A DNA stretch of 64,000 nucleotides, taken from Elysia chlorotica (taxonomy: Eukaryota; Mollusca; Gastropoda; Plakobranchidae). The DNA is taken from positions 284,635 to 348,634 of the forward strand of contig RQTK01000179.1 of assembly GCA_003991915.1 (NCBI GenBank). The letters are read 5' to 3'. This document shows, piece by piece, positions 39,140-64,000 of this stretch (position 1 is its first letter; every line of letters begins with the position of its first letter). Below the pieces are notes generated by a model that saw nothing but the letters and a program-made list of their open reading frames with translations, had not been told where the DNA came from and did no database searches. A program made the translations under genes and the position numbers.

Positions 39140-42100
39140 GTCTAAATATTTGGCATATCATGTGCTGTTTGTAACACACACACACACACACACAAAAAAA
39201 CAGAAAAGAAAAGTTTTAGAAAATTTCAGATGCCAATTGATTTTTCAAAAGCTAATTGTGATGTATTTCTTTGGGGCTAAAGCTCTTCAACTCAAATTGC
39301 TTTTTTTCTGAAAACATATCGCAAGGGCCTCTCATAAAAATTAAATATAATTGTATTTATATATAAATGCACAGATGAACTACAATTCTCGGAATGACAA
39401 TTGACAATGATCTGAGACCCAAAAACAAACACATTAGACTAGGCACAAAATTGAGTTTTGAAAAGCTTCATACTATTTCAAAATACAAAATACTAGGTTC
39501 CATCCTTGTTTTTTTCCACTGTGCTTGGGCAAGGGATTGAATGCTTAAGTTGGCAGGGAGGAAAAATCATAGTTACTCATTAGGGTCTATTATGTGATTT
39601 CTTGTACTTGCATGTGTGCATCTTTGTTAATCAAGATAATTATTAATTACCGTACAGGAAACAATATCACAAATGCCTTCCACAGAGTTGACAGGTATAA
39701 CTGGCAATAATAAACAAAAGAAAAAAAGGCGGCTATGTTGTTATTAGGGTTTATAAATTTTTCAAAGGACTTATGAAATGTCATGCCTGCAATGAATGGT
39801 GTCTACACTTGTGAATTCTGTCATTGAAATATGTTTACCTCAATTATTATTTTAACAAATTATGGGGCTGAAATTGTATGGTCACCTAAGATTTTTGTCT
39901 CTTTCTGAAAGGCAGCCACATTCCTATCTCTTTTAAAACATGATCATACAACTCAGATTTTGAGATGTCTCTGAATTTTCTCCCCATTAGTTGGTGAATG
40001 TGTCATATTAATATATACGTTTTGTCAATTCATATTCTGTCACAATTCTCAAATGCTCAAATGATTTCATTTTCATTGTTCTAAATTATGATCGAAAAAA
40101 AAAGTTTCAAATCCTTTGATTCAAACCAATTAATTATGGATTTTACCTGATTGTGTGCATGAAAGTTTGATTAAAAAAGAATAATAAAAATGTACTTACC
40201 TCTACATTAGAGGATAGCATTAATAGCTGGATTGGCATTTAATGATGAAGTAAAAGGGAAATGAGAGCAAACTAGCATATCTTTTGTTTTTCTCTTTAAT
40301 TGTTGTTTTTTACATTTATTTTTTTTGCATCTTACTTTTTATTTGAAAAAGTGATAAATAAATGTTATGCATAATGTCATGTTTTGTTGGGCTTCATAAA
40401 AGTTCTGCTTTTGTAGCCTTTTTCTAAGCAAGTTGATTTTTTGTTTTTATTTCCTAAATATCCTAAGCACATATTGCTATTTTGCGTACATAACTTCATA
40501 TTGGGATAAACTTTGCAAAAATATATGAGAAGAATATCTCTGTAAAATGATCTGCAAAAGTAAAAGGTGCTTTGGTTTGAATGGATCCGTTATTTCTGCC
40601 TTAAAAACTTATCTGAGAGAAATATGGAATGGTGACAATTTATTTATGTATGAATTTTGTGAAATTGTGACAAATACGGCAGGCATATGTAAGAAAGAAA
40701 GATTGTATTTTTGGTTTTTGTTCATAAAAACTTTCCTTTAACTTTAACCAAGATTTGCTGTATTGTACATACAAAAAGATATATATTTAATATGTTATTT
40801 TCATCAATGTTGAAAAAGTGATACCTTTACTTTAATTTGTTTTTGTTTATTTTTAGTTTCAATTATATGCATCTTTCCTTATTCACAATGTTGACAGCTC
40901 AAATCTGATAAGGATTCTGATCTCAGATATTTTTATGCAGATTTAAATTGAGAAGTTTTATCTTCACAATGGAATACACGTGAAAAAGATAGTAATTATG
41001 AAGATGAGCTATTTAAATTTTCACCATTTTTAATGCTCCTGAAGGAAACACATCTTTTTGTCGAGAAGGATTTCACTGATGCTGTGGTTAATATTGCAGC
41101 CTCTTAACTTTGAAGATTTTTTTTCCTCCTGCCCAATTTCAACATTCTTAGCAAATGCTTAACGATTGAATTAGTACTTTTGATGGTTTTAAACTCTCTT
41201 TTCTTATATTACCAAGTTATTCCTGACCTCTCTGAAAATCTAAAATAGGGAATTAAAAACAAGAAGTTCGTAAAGTTTTTATTACTCATCACAGTCTGAA
41301 TAACAGTGTCATACATGTATTTATAATTTTGCCTGTCAATGAATGATATTTTTTATTCCAAAAGTTTCACAAGCCGTATTTCACTTGGACATTTTTAGGA
41401 TTAAAACTAGTTGATTTTTTTACGAAAAGTTTCAGGTCAGCAAAAGTAATGTCATTATATGCGATGAAAGTTCTAAAAGCTCTTCTATATCAATAGGTTT
41501 CTATTTTTTTTTCAAAATTATATAATTAGTATCTCCTAGATTACTCTCAGTACTCTAAGGGGAAAATGAGTGGCAGTGAATTTTTGTTTGTTTCCTTTTT
41601 GAAATTAATTCGAAAATGCACCAGTAAGTTGGGATTGGGCTCTTGTGTTGAGATGGATGAGCAGAAAATGTCTTTATTATCATTATTCTGCTGAAGCTTA
41701 TTATGCTAATAACAATCCTAACCTATACACATATGTTTGTTCGAGACCATTCCGTTGATTTAATATTGTTAACAGCATTACTTCCATTTACACTGATCAT
41801 TCAGCCCTTTTTGAAACATTTTAAATTGATAAACGAGGACAAAGGAAACCATTATAAGATTGCTGAAAACTATAACGATTTATCACAATCCTCTTTAAGT
41901 TAAACTTGGAGAAAAGTAAGTAAACAAAAAAAAAAGGTGGGCTCTTCCTGGTTATGTTAAAAAGGTAAAGTTATTAGTTACTTAAAGATATACTACTTTG
42001 TGGGGTGTTTTTTTCCTTACTCAGAATTTAACTTACTCAATATTTAGAAAGATTCAATCCATAATGCATTTGCTTTGACACATCTATTTTTCCTTTTCCC

Positions 42101-45100
42101 TTTTTGGCTGTAGTAACTTATGTGGCTTAGGCTCTTCCTCCTTTAGGCTGAAATAATCCATTTTGGTCCAGTTTCTTTCATCCTTATCTTTTTCAAAACA
42201 TATTTGTCCATTTCATGATTAATCATGTTTCAGTCTATACATGGATAACAGCTCACACCTCTGAAAGTAAGGGAACAGTTTTAAAGATAGTAAAATGAAT
42301 CCTTATGGCTTGTTTTTTTTTTTTAGTTTTACTCTACTTTTTTTTAAAGATAACTGACTTTGCATAAGCGTTGCCCCTGACCCACTGTCGAAAACAAATT
42401 TTGTCTTCAGCAGTCATACTATTCATAGCTGTCCATTTCCTCCCTTCTCGTGGGGACATTCCTAGCCCTGTTTACCAAGAAATAAGTAATGAATTATAAG
42501 TAGTGTTCATCTGATCCTTTTGTTTTATCAGAGACAAAAAGCATGTTTTTTGTTTCTCTTTAGCTGGGTGAAATATGAAAAAAATGTATTGTTAACGTGA
42601 GCAAAAACAAAACCAGTGATTAAAACCTTACAAAATTTACATCATTAAAGCAAATGGATGATTAGTTCAGGCCAAAGCTTTGTGAGCTATTTTTGAGACA
42701 TGGTGTCATAAAAAGTTTGGCTTCCCATTGTGAAAGTGCTTGAACTTACGTGTAGAAAAGCGTTTTTTTGTGTGTTTTTTTTATAAAGAAATGTTCTTAT
42801 TATTAGCCAATATATGTGGAATATTTAGTCTAGCAACAATCAGTGTAAACCTGATTTTTCCATTTTACTATATAAAGATTTTATCTAGGTGTGAAGGTGG
42901 CAAGATACCAAGTTAATTAATATGCATAACAAACACAAAAGTGTTTTACGTCGTTAGCAATCAAAGTGTAACAAATAGGAATATTCCAACATTTTAATGC
43001 AATGTACATAATCTTCATGACAAATTGATGGATTCACCCTTTCTTCTTGTCATGGTCACACTTAGAGGGCTGGGAGATTCTACACAATTTTTTTTGTCTC
43101 ACCATAACAAATTACTCTGTTTGTTTGTTTTTTTATTTATGTATATCAGACAGATGTAAGATATGAAATTGAAATATCTTTGATTTCTCATTTAATATTG
43201 AAATATTGCTTTAAAACAAGATATGTTACATATAGAGTAGGAAGCTGAAACCAACATAAATCATTCATTTGTTACTCATTATCCTTGTTATTGTTGTCAT
43301 CACTAATTTAAAACAAAAAGAGATCATTGATGCTGATAGGCATATTTAAATTTGCATTAAAGATGCCATAAATGTACATACAGTTGTAGATAGAATACAA
43401 TATGCCTTTTGTGTCATATTTTGAATAACATTGTCATTAAGTTTGTTGTATTATATCCTAATTTTGGAAACTCCTATATAGTTAAAAGATAATTAATTCA
43501 TCAATCTAAAAGCTGTGTTATTTAATTTCAATGCGTTGTGTTTTTTTCAAATTGTTTATCATCTGTCCCACCCTTGCCTATATTCCTCTCCCCCCCCCCC
43601 CCCCCCCCACCTTTTCACTCTTCCCCCCCCCTTTCCCTCACTTTTCCCCCCCCCCCCCCCCCCCCTCAATAAGTTTTAACTTGAAAAAATTATTCAAAAT
43701 GTCCTTTTTGTTTATTATTGATATTTTGGCTATGCTAATTTGTTCACCTTTATAAAGTCATATATCACTATAAAGTGAAACATGTTTTTTTTTTTTGTAC
43801 ACAGTTTTGTTTCACTTTTAGTTTATCTTATGCTTTTTACTATGACACTTGACAGTTAAAGCGAAAAAGCTAATGCCACCAAAGACCAGTGCTTCATGTA
43901 AATTTCATTGATATTATAATCTTTTAGATGGTTTCACTGAATAGGTACTTCAAAGCTGAAATAATTTATATTTGAAAGAAAAAATGACCCGCAACTTTGA
44001 TTCCCCTCATTTGTCATAATAAAGTTTGCTTGGATGTGTACCGTTTGAAAAAACAAAACATTGAAAGCATTGAATCAAGACCCCAGCTCTCTTTCACACA
44101 CACACACATAAATTAAAATAGATTACTTTGCAATCCAGCCAATGGTGCTAAAAAATAAAACTAAAAATAATAATAATACTTGGTGCATAGTTGTGGGGAT
44201 ATCATATGAGTGCTTTAGCTTAAAAATATGAAAACAGCAGGTCCCATATATCAGATATTAATAAATGGGTTTCAGATTCTAGATTAAAAACATTATATAT
44301 TTATTGAGATCTGCTTCTATAAGTTGGTGACTAATAAAAGCTTTGGTTTGTTATGGATTTTGAAAATAGTGAAATAGAACATTGCTATTGGAGGTTTAGA
44401 AAAATGTTTGAAGTGGATCAACACTCGAAGTTTATGCTATTCTTTTTTTTTTCATATATTACATTAGCACTACCCATAATGTATAATATGGAGATAGGAG
44501 AACAAATGCAAATACATTTTGAAAACCTTTTTTTTTCTTCTAATGGTTCTATAAAAATATGTTGCAGATAGGCGATAAACCCATGTTCCTTCTTACCGCT
44601 TGCTATCGAAGAGGTAAAAATTCATCTGAGCCAGTTTGTATGTTGATATTTGCTTGTCGAAATCGAAGTATTATTCTTCAAAGATAATGTCAGTAAGCAG
44701 TTTGAGTTGTGTAAGTGTGTACATAAATCTACGTGTTATAATTTAATTTTTTTAAACATATAAATTAATTTTTTTTGCATGATTTAATGTTAATAATTTT
44801 ACATGAGTCGTGACAAATTCCTTTTGAAAATACCAATATTCATAAATTATAATTGTCTAAGAAAATAATCATATCAAACATGGAATTTAAAAAAATGTAA
44901 AGGATTCAAGCATATTGATAAAATATTATACAATTTTATATTAGACCACCAACAAAGACAGATCAGGAAAACAATTTTATTGACAATTTCATTTTCAATA
45001 CATATTCTTAAAATCACAGTGATATCAAATTTTTTCATGCTTAAGACCTGGAACACTTCCAAATATTCTCCTATGCAATGTTTTCTGATTAACTGTGGAT

Positions 45101-45690
45101 TTAGTATCAATTTATTCGTTTACAACAATACAGTGTGAATTAAAAAAAAAAATGCACATAAGGGTAGAATAATGTGCATAGTGCACTTGACAATTTATTG
45201 GCCAATTGTGTTACTTGCAAACTAACTTGACCAATGCGATTAGACAGCAATGTGCTTCAAGACATTTCTGCTTTTCAACCAAATATGAAAAAAGACTTGT
45301 TAAAAATATCAAGTAATTTAGAAATGTAAAAAGAAGATTGTCAAATACTACAGGTAGTATGTATTCAAATTCTCGTATATTAATATTAAATTTTAAATTC
45401 ATATATGGCAAAAGTAATAACCCATAATTTACCATAGCGCCTGATATCGCCCCTTATGGTATTATCCTGGATGACTCTCTATAGTCTATTGCCGGGTTTG
45501 AAACTTGTTCCGTATACAGTTTTAATACTCGCGAAGAAGAGTTCATCGTCTTGCTAAAACGTTCATGTAGTTTCATTTCCTTTTTACTGCATGTGAATCG
45601 GTTGAGTGGTTTCAAAGGGCCAATTTAACAAAAATGATATTTAATTTCCTCAATTGCTTGACTAGTCAATTTACTCAAGGTCTTGTACGA
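39140..45690. other. AT-rich gene-free stretch, possible long 3' UTR
   Basis: No coding exon, RNA gene or clear repeat family over about 6.5 kb, unlike the repeat-loaded intergenic DNA upstream. It contains poly-C tracts at 43590-43668 and several AATAAA hexamers. Short open frames of 60-80 codons look random. It may be extended 3' UTR of the C6orf62 homolog, but no proof is visible. Confidence 0.35.
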
Positions 45691-46045
45691 GAAGATAAAA
45701 AGGAGGGTGATTTTGAGTTTGAACAGGGCGGTGAGGAGGAAGAATAAGAAGACTGTGCCAATTATCTAGGTCTGGATCTAGATTCTGATCCCACCCCAAA
45801 CATCCACACCCCTTTCCCCTGGTCCTCTACCCTTGATGATGTAGACCTCTTTACCAGCAGAACAGGCCAAGTCTTGATCTTTTATTCTTCAGATCCTATT
45901 GATTTTTTCAAACTTTACCTTCCTGACTCTTATGGTCTTAGCTGAGAATCACACGAACCTTTATGCTTCCCAAACTAGAGGAGCTGTACTAGATTGTTTC
46001 GTCGCAAAAAGCAACGTTTTATTTGCTGATCAAAAAACATAACTG
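45690..46045 (+). pseudogene. piggyBac-type transposase fragment
   Basis: Forward translation gives an acidic lead-in, NYLGLDLDSDPTP, TLDDVDLFTSRTG and PIDFFKLYLPD, then after a frameshift LAENHTNLYASQTRGA. The PIDFFKLYLPD ... LAENTNLYA order is typical of the N-terminal part of piggyBac-derived (PGBD) transposases. The catalytic DDD region is absent and frames are broken. Family call from motif memory only. Confidence 0.5.
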
Positions 46046-46049
46046 ACTC

Positions 46050-47652
46050 TGACAGGCACCCTGAAATTGTTTTTGGATTTCGGATTTGCGAGACACACCT
46101 TTGTGATGAGATGTGCTTTGCCCAATTTCATGAAAATGTCTGAACATTTTTTTAAATGTTGCAAAAACAAGACCAAAATGCAATTTTTTAAAGTAAATTT
46201 TTCTCTTTATTACTTTTTTTCAGACAGTAAATGCCATATTTCAACATGCTGTGTATCAATAAAAAGTTTATATATTTCTGCAAATTATGGACATTTTAAA
46301 AAATTCATCTTAATCTTTCATCAGATGTTATTAAAGATTTTTATGACCTAAGTATTAAAAAAAGATATGTCCCTTACATAGGGAATTGGTCCCAGTAAAA
46401 TGACTGATGGCTAATAAATTATGGGTTAAAACCTCATCCATCTTTTATCCTAGCTAGATTAACAAAATTGAAATGCTTGATTCTGGTATATATTTGTGAT
46501 TTCCTCTGAAGTAGCATAATTTTGAACATTGAAAGAAAAAATCGTTGGGTAAATGTCATTTAAAAAAAAAATGATCAGTGTATGTATGATAGATCAAGAT
46601 GGTATGGTGAAAAAAGTTATTCTAACAAATGAATTTACGTTGAATTTATCATTATGTAATTTTGTATTTCTAATCTTGTTTTCCCTACCATAGTTTCCAG
46701 ACAACCTGTCATGAATAAAACTATTTTAATGCATAAAATATGACTTTCCTTTTTATATTTAGAATTACTTTGTGTTCTTGTCTCAGTTTGATCTTCTTAT
46801 GGACCTGCAACACTTAAAACTGCCTTTTTCAGCAATTATTTCAATATGAAAAATGCAGTCAATGCCTATGAAATTTAAAAAAGCTTTAGAAAATATTGTC
46901 AAAAGAAAAAAGAAAAGTTGGTTCCATACTCTTTGACAGATCATCGGGGAACCACGAGTTAAGAATCCTGATTTTATTCAGAAAACTATATTTTGAGAAA
47001 GGTTATCATTGCTTTCCTCGCCATACTTTACTTTTGCTGAACACTTAGGAGGTTGACATTGGGGACCCAGAAAAAATTTCTTTCACACCAGGAATTAAAA
47101 CCAGCACCTTGAAACTGGGGGTCCAATGCCCTAACCATGGCATCACAAAAATATGGTTCTTCCTTATATCTTTATAAATACCTAGAAATTTCAATAGTAA
47201 AAATAGGCATACATGGCTTTACAATTCTCTACAATCTTTAAAATAGTCAGTTTAAGTGTTAAAAAGAAAGAAAAAAATTATGACAAGATTTGCCAAGAAA
47301 AGTATGTGTAAAAAAACAAGAAAACAAAAAAAATGTAATGAAAGTGAAGCAAAAGTTTAGGGAAGTAATAATTTTGCAAAATAAGTTTTGTAAAAGTCGT
47401 AAGTCATTCAGCTATTTAAAGACTTAGCATACACTAGTTGTATAGTAAACTATACAAGGGAAATATATAGATGTCATAACTCTTTTCAAATTTGGGTATC
47501 TGTTTATCTAAATCTAGCTGCACAAAATGTTCTGAAAGTAAAGTATTTTATGAATAGTTTTCTTTATTTTATGGATTCAATGTAGCGAAAATGTTGTGTA
47601 GTGATTTTGATACTGAATAAATCAATTTAAATTAAAGAATTTCTTTGTGTAT
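46050..47652. other. AT-rich intergenic, no gene seen
   Basis: Unique AT-rich sequence. A 94-codon frame at 46067-46351 has no recognisable domain. Confidence 0.4.
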
Positions 47653-49945
47653 TTAACCTTCACTGCCACGCTTTATTTGTATTACTATAAGCCATTTGTG
47701 GGTGAAAATCACCCGGTTACCTATAGAGAGAGAAAAAGCAAAGTCAACAACACTGCTGTTTTTTTTTCAACAGTGAACCACTCTTTGGTGTTTTTCAACC
47801 AGTGACCAAAAGAGGATAACAAAAATACTTCCAACGATGGAAAATAGATGTGTATCTATCTATCGATCGAGCTATCAATCCATTTACTTATCTTTCTATT
47901 TATCTACATGAGGTGTAACCTCGCCACTCCAGGGATGTATTTTTATTTAATTTGCTTACTCTACATCTATGTTGATTGCAAGTCAAAGACAAGCAAACTT
48001 ATGGTAGCGTGCCTAAATGACTGTTCAATCCTTGAGAGTTTACACTCTAACGCACTAAAAGTGAAAAAGACAACAACTTATGAGGACAGAACTCAGTTTG
48101 AAGAAAAGTTACAAATACAAACAATCAACTCCTTTATTATACCATAAACAGAAGATTAATAATTAAAATCAATGCATCAACAAGGGAGACACAAGTTAAA
48201 ACAATTAGAAATGATCAATACCCTAGGACAGAAAAGATATTCCAACTAAATGAATAGATAGTAACGTTTAGGATAGTGAATCAGAATAGTACAACTCAAA
48301 ATAAAAGGTACACAGATAGACAGTGCCAATATTTTTAAGGTAGAAAAGGGATAGAAATAATACTAGTCAACAAAATGAAAGGTATCAAATGACAACGGAT
48401 AGTAATAGTAACAATCAAAATGCCCAGCAATCAATCAACCCAAGGTGACACAATACTCTCTGAATAGTTAAACAAACACTCGAAGTTGAAAATAACTCCC
48501 AACAGGAAAAAATATAAAACTCAGCAGATCCAAATCGAAACAATGATCCTGCTGTAGCTTTAACTCATAGCGGTAAAAAAAAATAGAATACAAATAGACC
48601 CAAACTGCAGCTCCGACACACAGATGGTCACTCTTTCGTGGGTATTCAAGGGGTACTGATTTCATGTCCACAAATACCTCACATTAAGTACTAAGCAATG
48701 AGCGGCAAATGTCCGCAGATAAAAGGAAAGACTTTGGACGCTGCGTTCCCCTGGACTTCGCTAGAGTTCAACTGAAACTCAGGGAACTGGGAAGCGGGGT
48801 TTATGCCGTCTCGGGCCCACGGCCCCAAGTCTCCCAGTATCGATCGACAGCTAAGGATTTTACTTTCACCTAGGTTTCCCCAAATCAAAAGGAAGAAGCT
48901 ACCAGAGAAACTGAACAAATAAGACAAAGTTTCCCCAATCAAATGAAACATATACCGAGGCCCAGCGGCTATTGGATGGAGGAAGTTCAGATACATTACA
49001 GAGAAAGAAAGATATACTTCATCATTCATGTAATTGAAGAACAAACTACATAAAACAAAAGAATGGTGAGTTGTACCCCTTACATATATTTTTACCAATA
49101 GATCTATATTTCTATCTATCTGTTTCTCTGCACGAGTATAACTATTTTTTTGGTGCGGCAAGGCTTATCACAAGGATTGTTTTTACGACCCTTGACATCA
49201 TCTCTATCATTCTACCTTTCTCTATCTATTGATTATTCTAATAAGAGGAAAAAAAAAAAGAAGAATAAACGAAACAAAAAAAGAGGAATAAAATGAAGTA
49301 GGGCAATATTGATGTGCAATAAGAGGAAGAGTAAGAAGACGAGAACCAGGAGAAGGGAGAGGAACAAAAAGAAGAGTAGCAGCAAAAGATGGAGAGGAGG
49401 AAAATATTTTGGAGGAGGAGCAGCAGGCCGAGGATGAGGACTTCAGAAGAGAAACTGGAAGAGGAGGAAGTAATAGCTCAGGGAGTAAGAGCAGGAGGGA
49501 GGAGGAGCAGGAGGAAGTAAGAGAAGAAGGGAGGAAGAGCAGAAGGGAGGAGCAGGAGGGAGGAAAAGCAGAGGGAATAGGACGCAGGAGGGAGGGAGAA
49601 AACGCAGAGCGAGGAGGAGCAGGGGCATGAACAGCTAATAGCCTACCTTAACTTTGAGAGAGAGCAGGAGAAAGGGTGAGAGTACCATGAAGCATATTTA
49701 AGAGTATATGGGTTTTTCCCCCACAAATTGATTGGCTTCAAGGAAACCATATGGTTCAGAAAAAAATTCACAAAAAAATCAATTGATTCCTTTCCTTTTA
49801 GAAACAAACAACACAGATAGAAGCATAAAACTAAAATCGAGGAAAATATATTGGCTTTTATCTTAAAACTGGCACCATTAAAAAAATGTATGCAGATTTA
49901 TCACAGCCTGGGTGTTTTTCACGCACAAGTGGCGGTGAAGGTTAA
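47653..49945. mobile_element. Non-autonomous piggyBac-like element with TTAA target sites
   Basis: TTAA at 47653-47656 is followed by CCTTCACTGCCAC. At the other end GTGGCGGTGAAGG is followed by TTAA at 49942-49945. The termini match at 12 of 13 positions as inverted repeats. Subterminal blocks also match in inversion: GCCATTTGTGGGTGAAAATC near 47691 against the complement of cacccgtga-type sequence at 49908-49936. TTAA flanks and CC-starting inverted termini are the piggyBac signature. The 2285 bp interior has no transposase; the 156-codon minus frame at 48691-49161 and a purine-rich tract near 49310-49630 are unexplained, so it is presumably a cross-mobilised derivative. Confidence 0.75.
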
Positions 49946-49989
49946 ATTCTATAGAGATTTAAAAACCACATAGAAAAAGTCAGAGTGCA

Positions 49990-63958
<13,969 letters not shown>

Positions 63959-64000
63959 GAGAGAAAATGAGCAGCTACACAGTATCAGTACGACTTCCCA

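Noticed and set aside
48691..49161. 156-codon minus-strand frame as a gene
   Set aside because: Lies inside the piggyBac-like element, has no recognised domain and does not resemble a transposase.

Overview
This is a eukaryotic, intron-rich, AT-rich window, most likely from a mollusc and probably a gastropod. The reasons are: spliced genes with animal orthologs; abundant degenerate AGATCTAGATCT tracts; long AGT, CAT and CT microsatellites; a tRNA-headed SINE with a CCAA-type tail; and I-clade (Nimbus-like) non-LTR retrotransposon remnants. The species cannot be named from sequence alone. Almost none of the long open frames are genes. Genes had to be assembled from short exons bounded by GT/AG sites with compatible phase.

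Layout. 1-1157: tandem ~235 bp satellite units. 1179-7696 (+): thioredoxin copy 1, first exon off the left edge, with an I-clade retrotransposon relic in one intron. 8985-11200: AGT arrays and a 92 bp satellite with a three-unit higher-order pattern. 11886-19129 (+): a complete second thioredoxin gene; the two copies are an old tandem duplication that still shows intron homology. 19130-32570: a repeat-dominated desert with SINE copies, several broken non-LTR retrotransposons and large CT/AGT/CAT microsatellites. 32576-39062 (+): a seven-exon ortholog of the human orphan gene C6orf62, 228 aa and essentially full length. 39063-47650: AT-rich sequence, perhaps long 3' UTR, with a piggyBac transposase fragment. 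47653-49945: a non-autonomous piggyBac-like element with TTAA at both ends. 49990-64000 (-): an ortholog of HPS6, the BLOC-2 subunit needed for lysosome-related organelles, in about 19 exons with its start at or just beyond the right edge.

The most interesting locus is HPS6. A ~1.9-2.0 kb segment carrying two consecutive coding exons is tandemly duplicated. The two exon pairs differ at only three synonymous sites, yet including both pairs would add 260 nt and break the frame, so only one pair (or a 6A-7B hybrid) can be used per transcript. The duplication junction contains a 229 bp solo LTR-like sequence followed by a putative primer-binding site, and one copy later received a SINE fragment flanked by a perfect 70 bp direct repeat. 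The HPS6 stop codon lies only 45 bp from the piggyBac-like element, so its 3' UTR probably runs into that element.

The genes have no obvious joint pathway: thioredoxins are cytosolic redox proteins, C6orf62 is of unknown function, and HPS6 acts in endosome-to-organelle traffic. C6orf62 and HPS6 are convergent.
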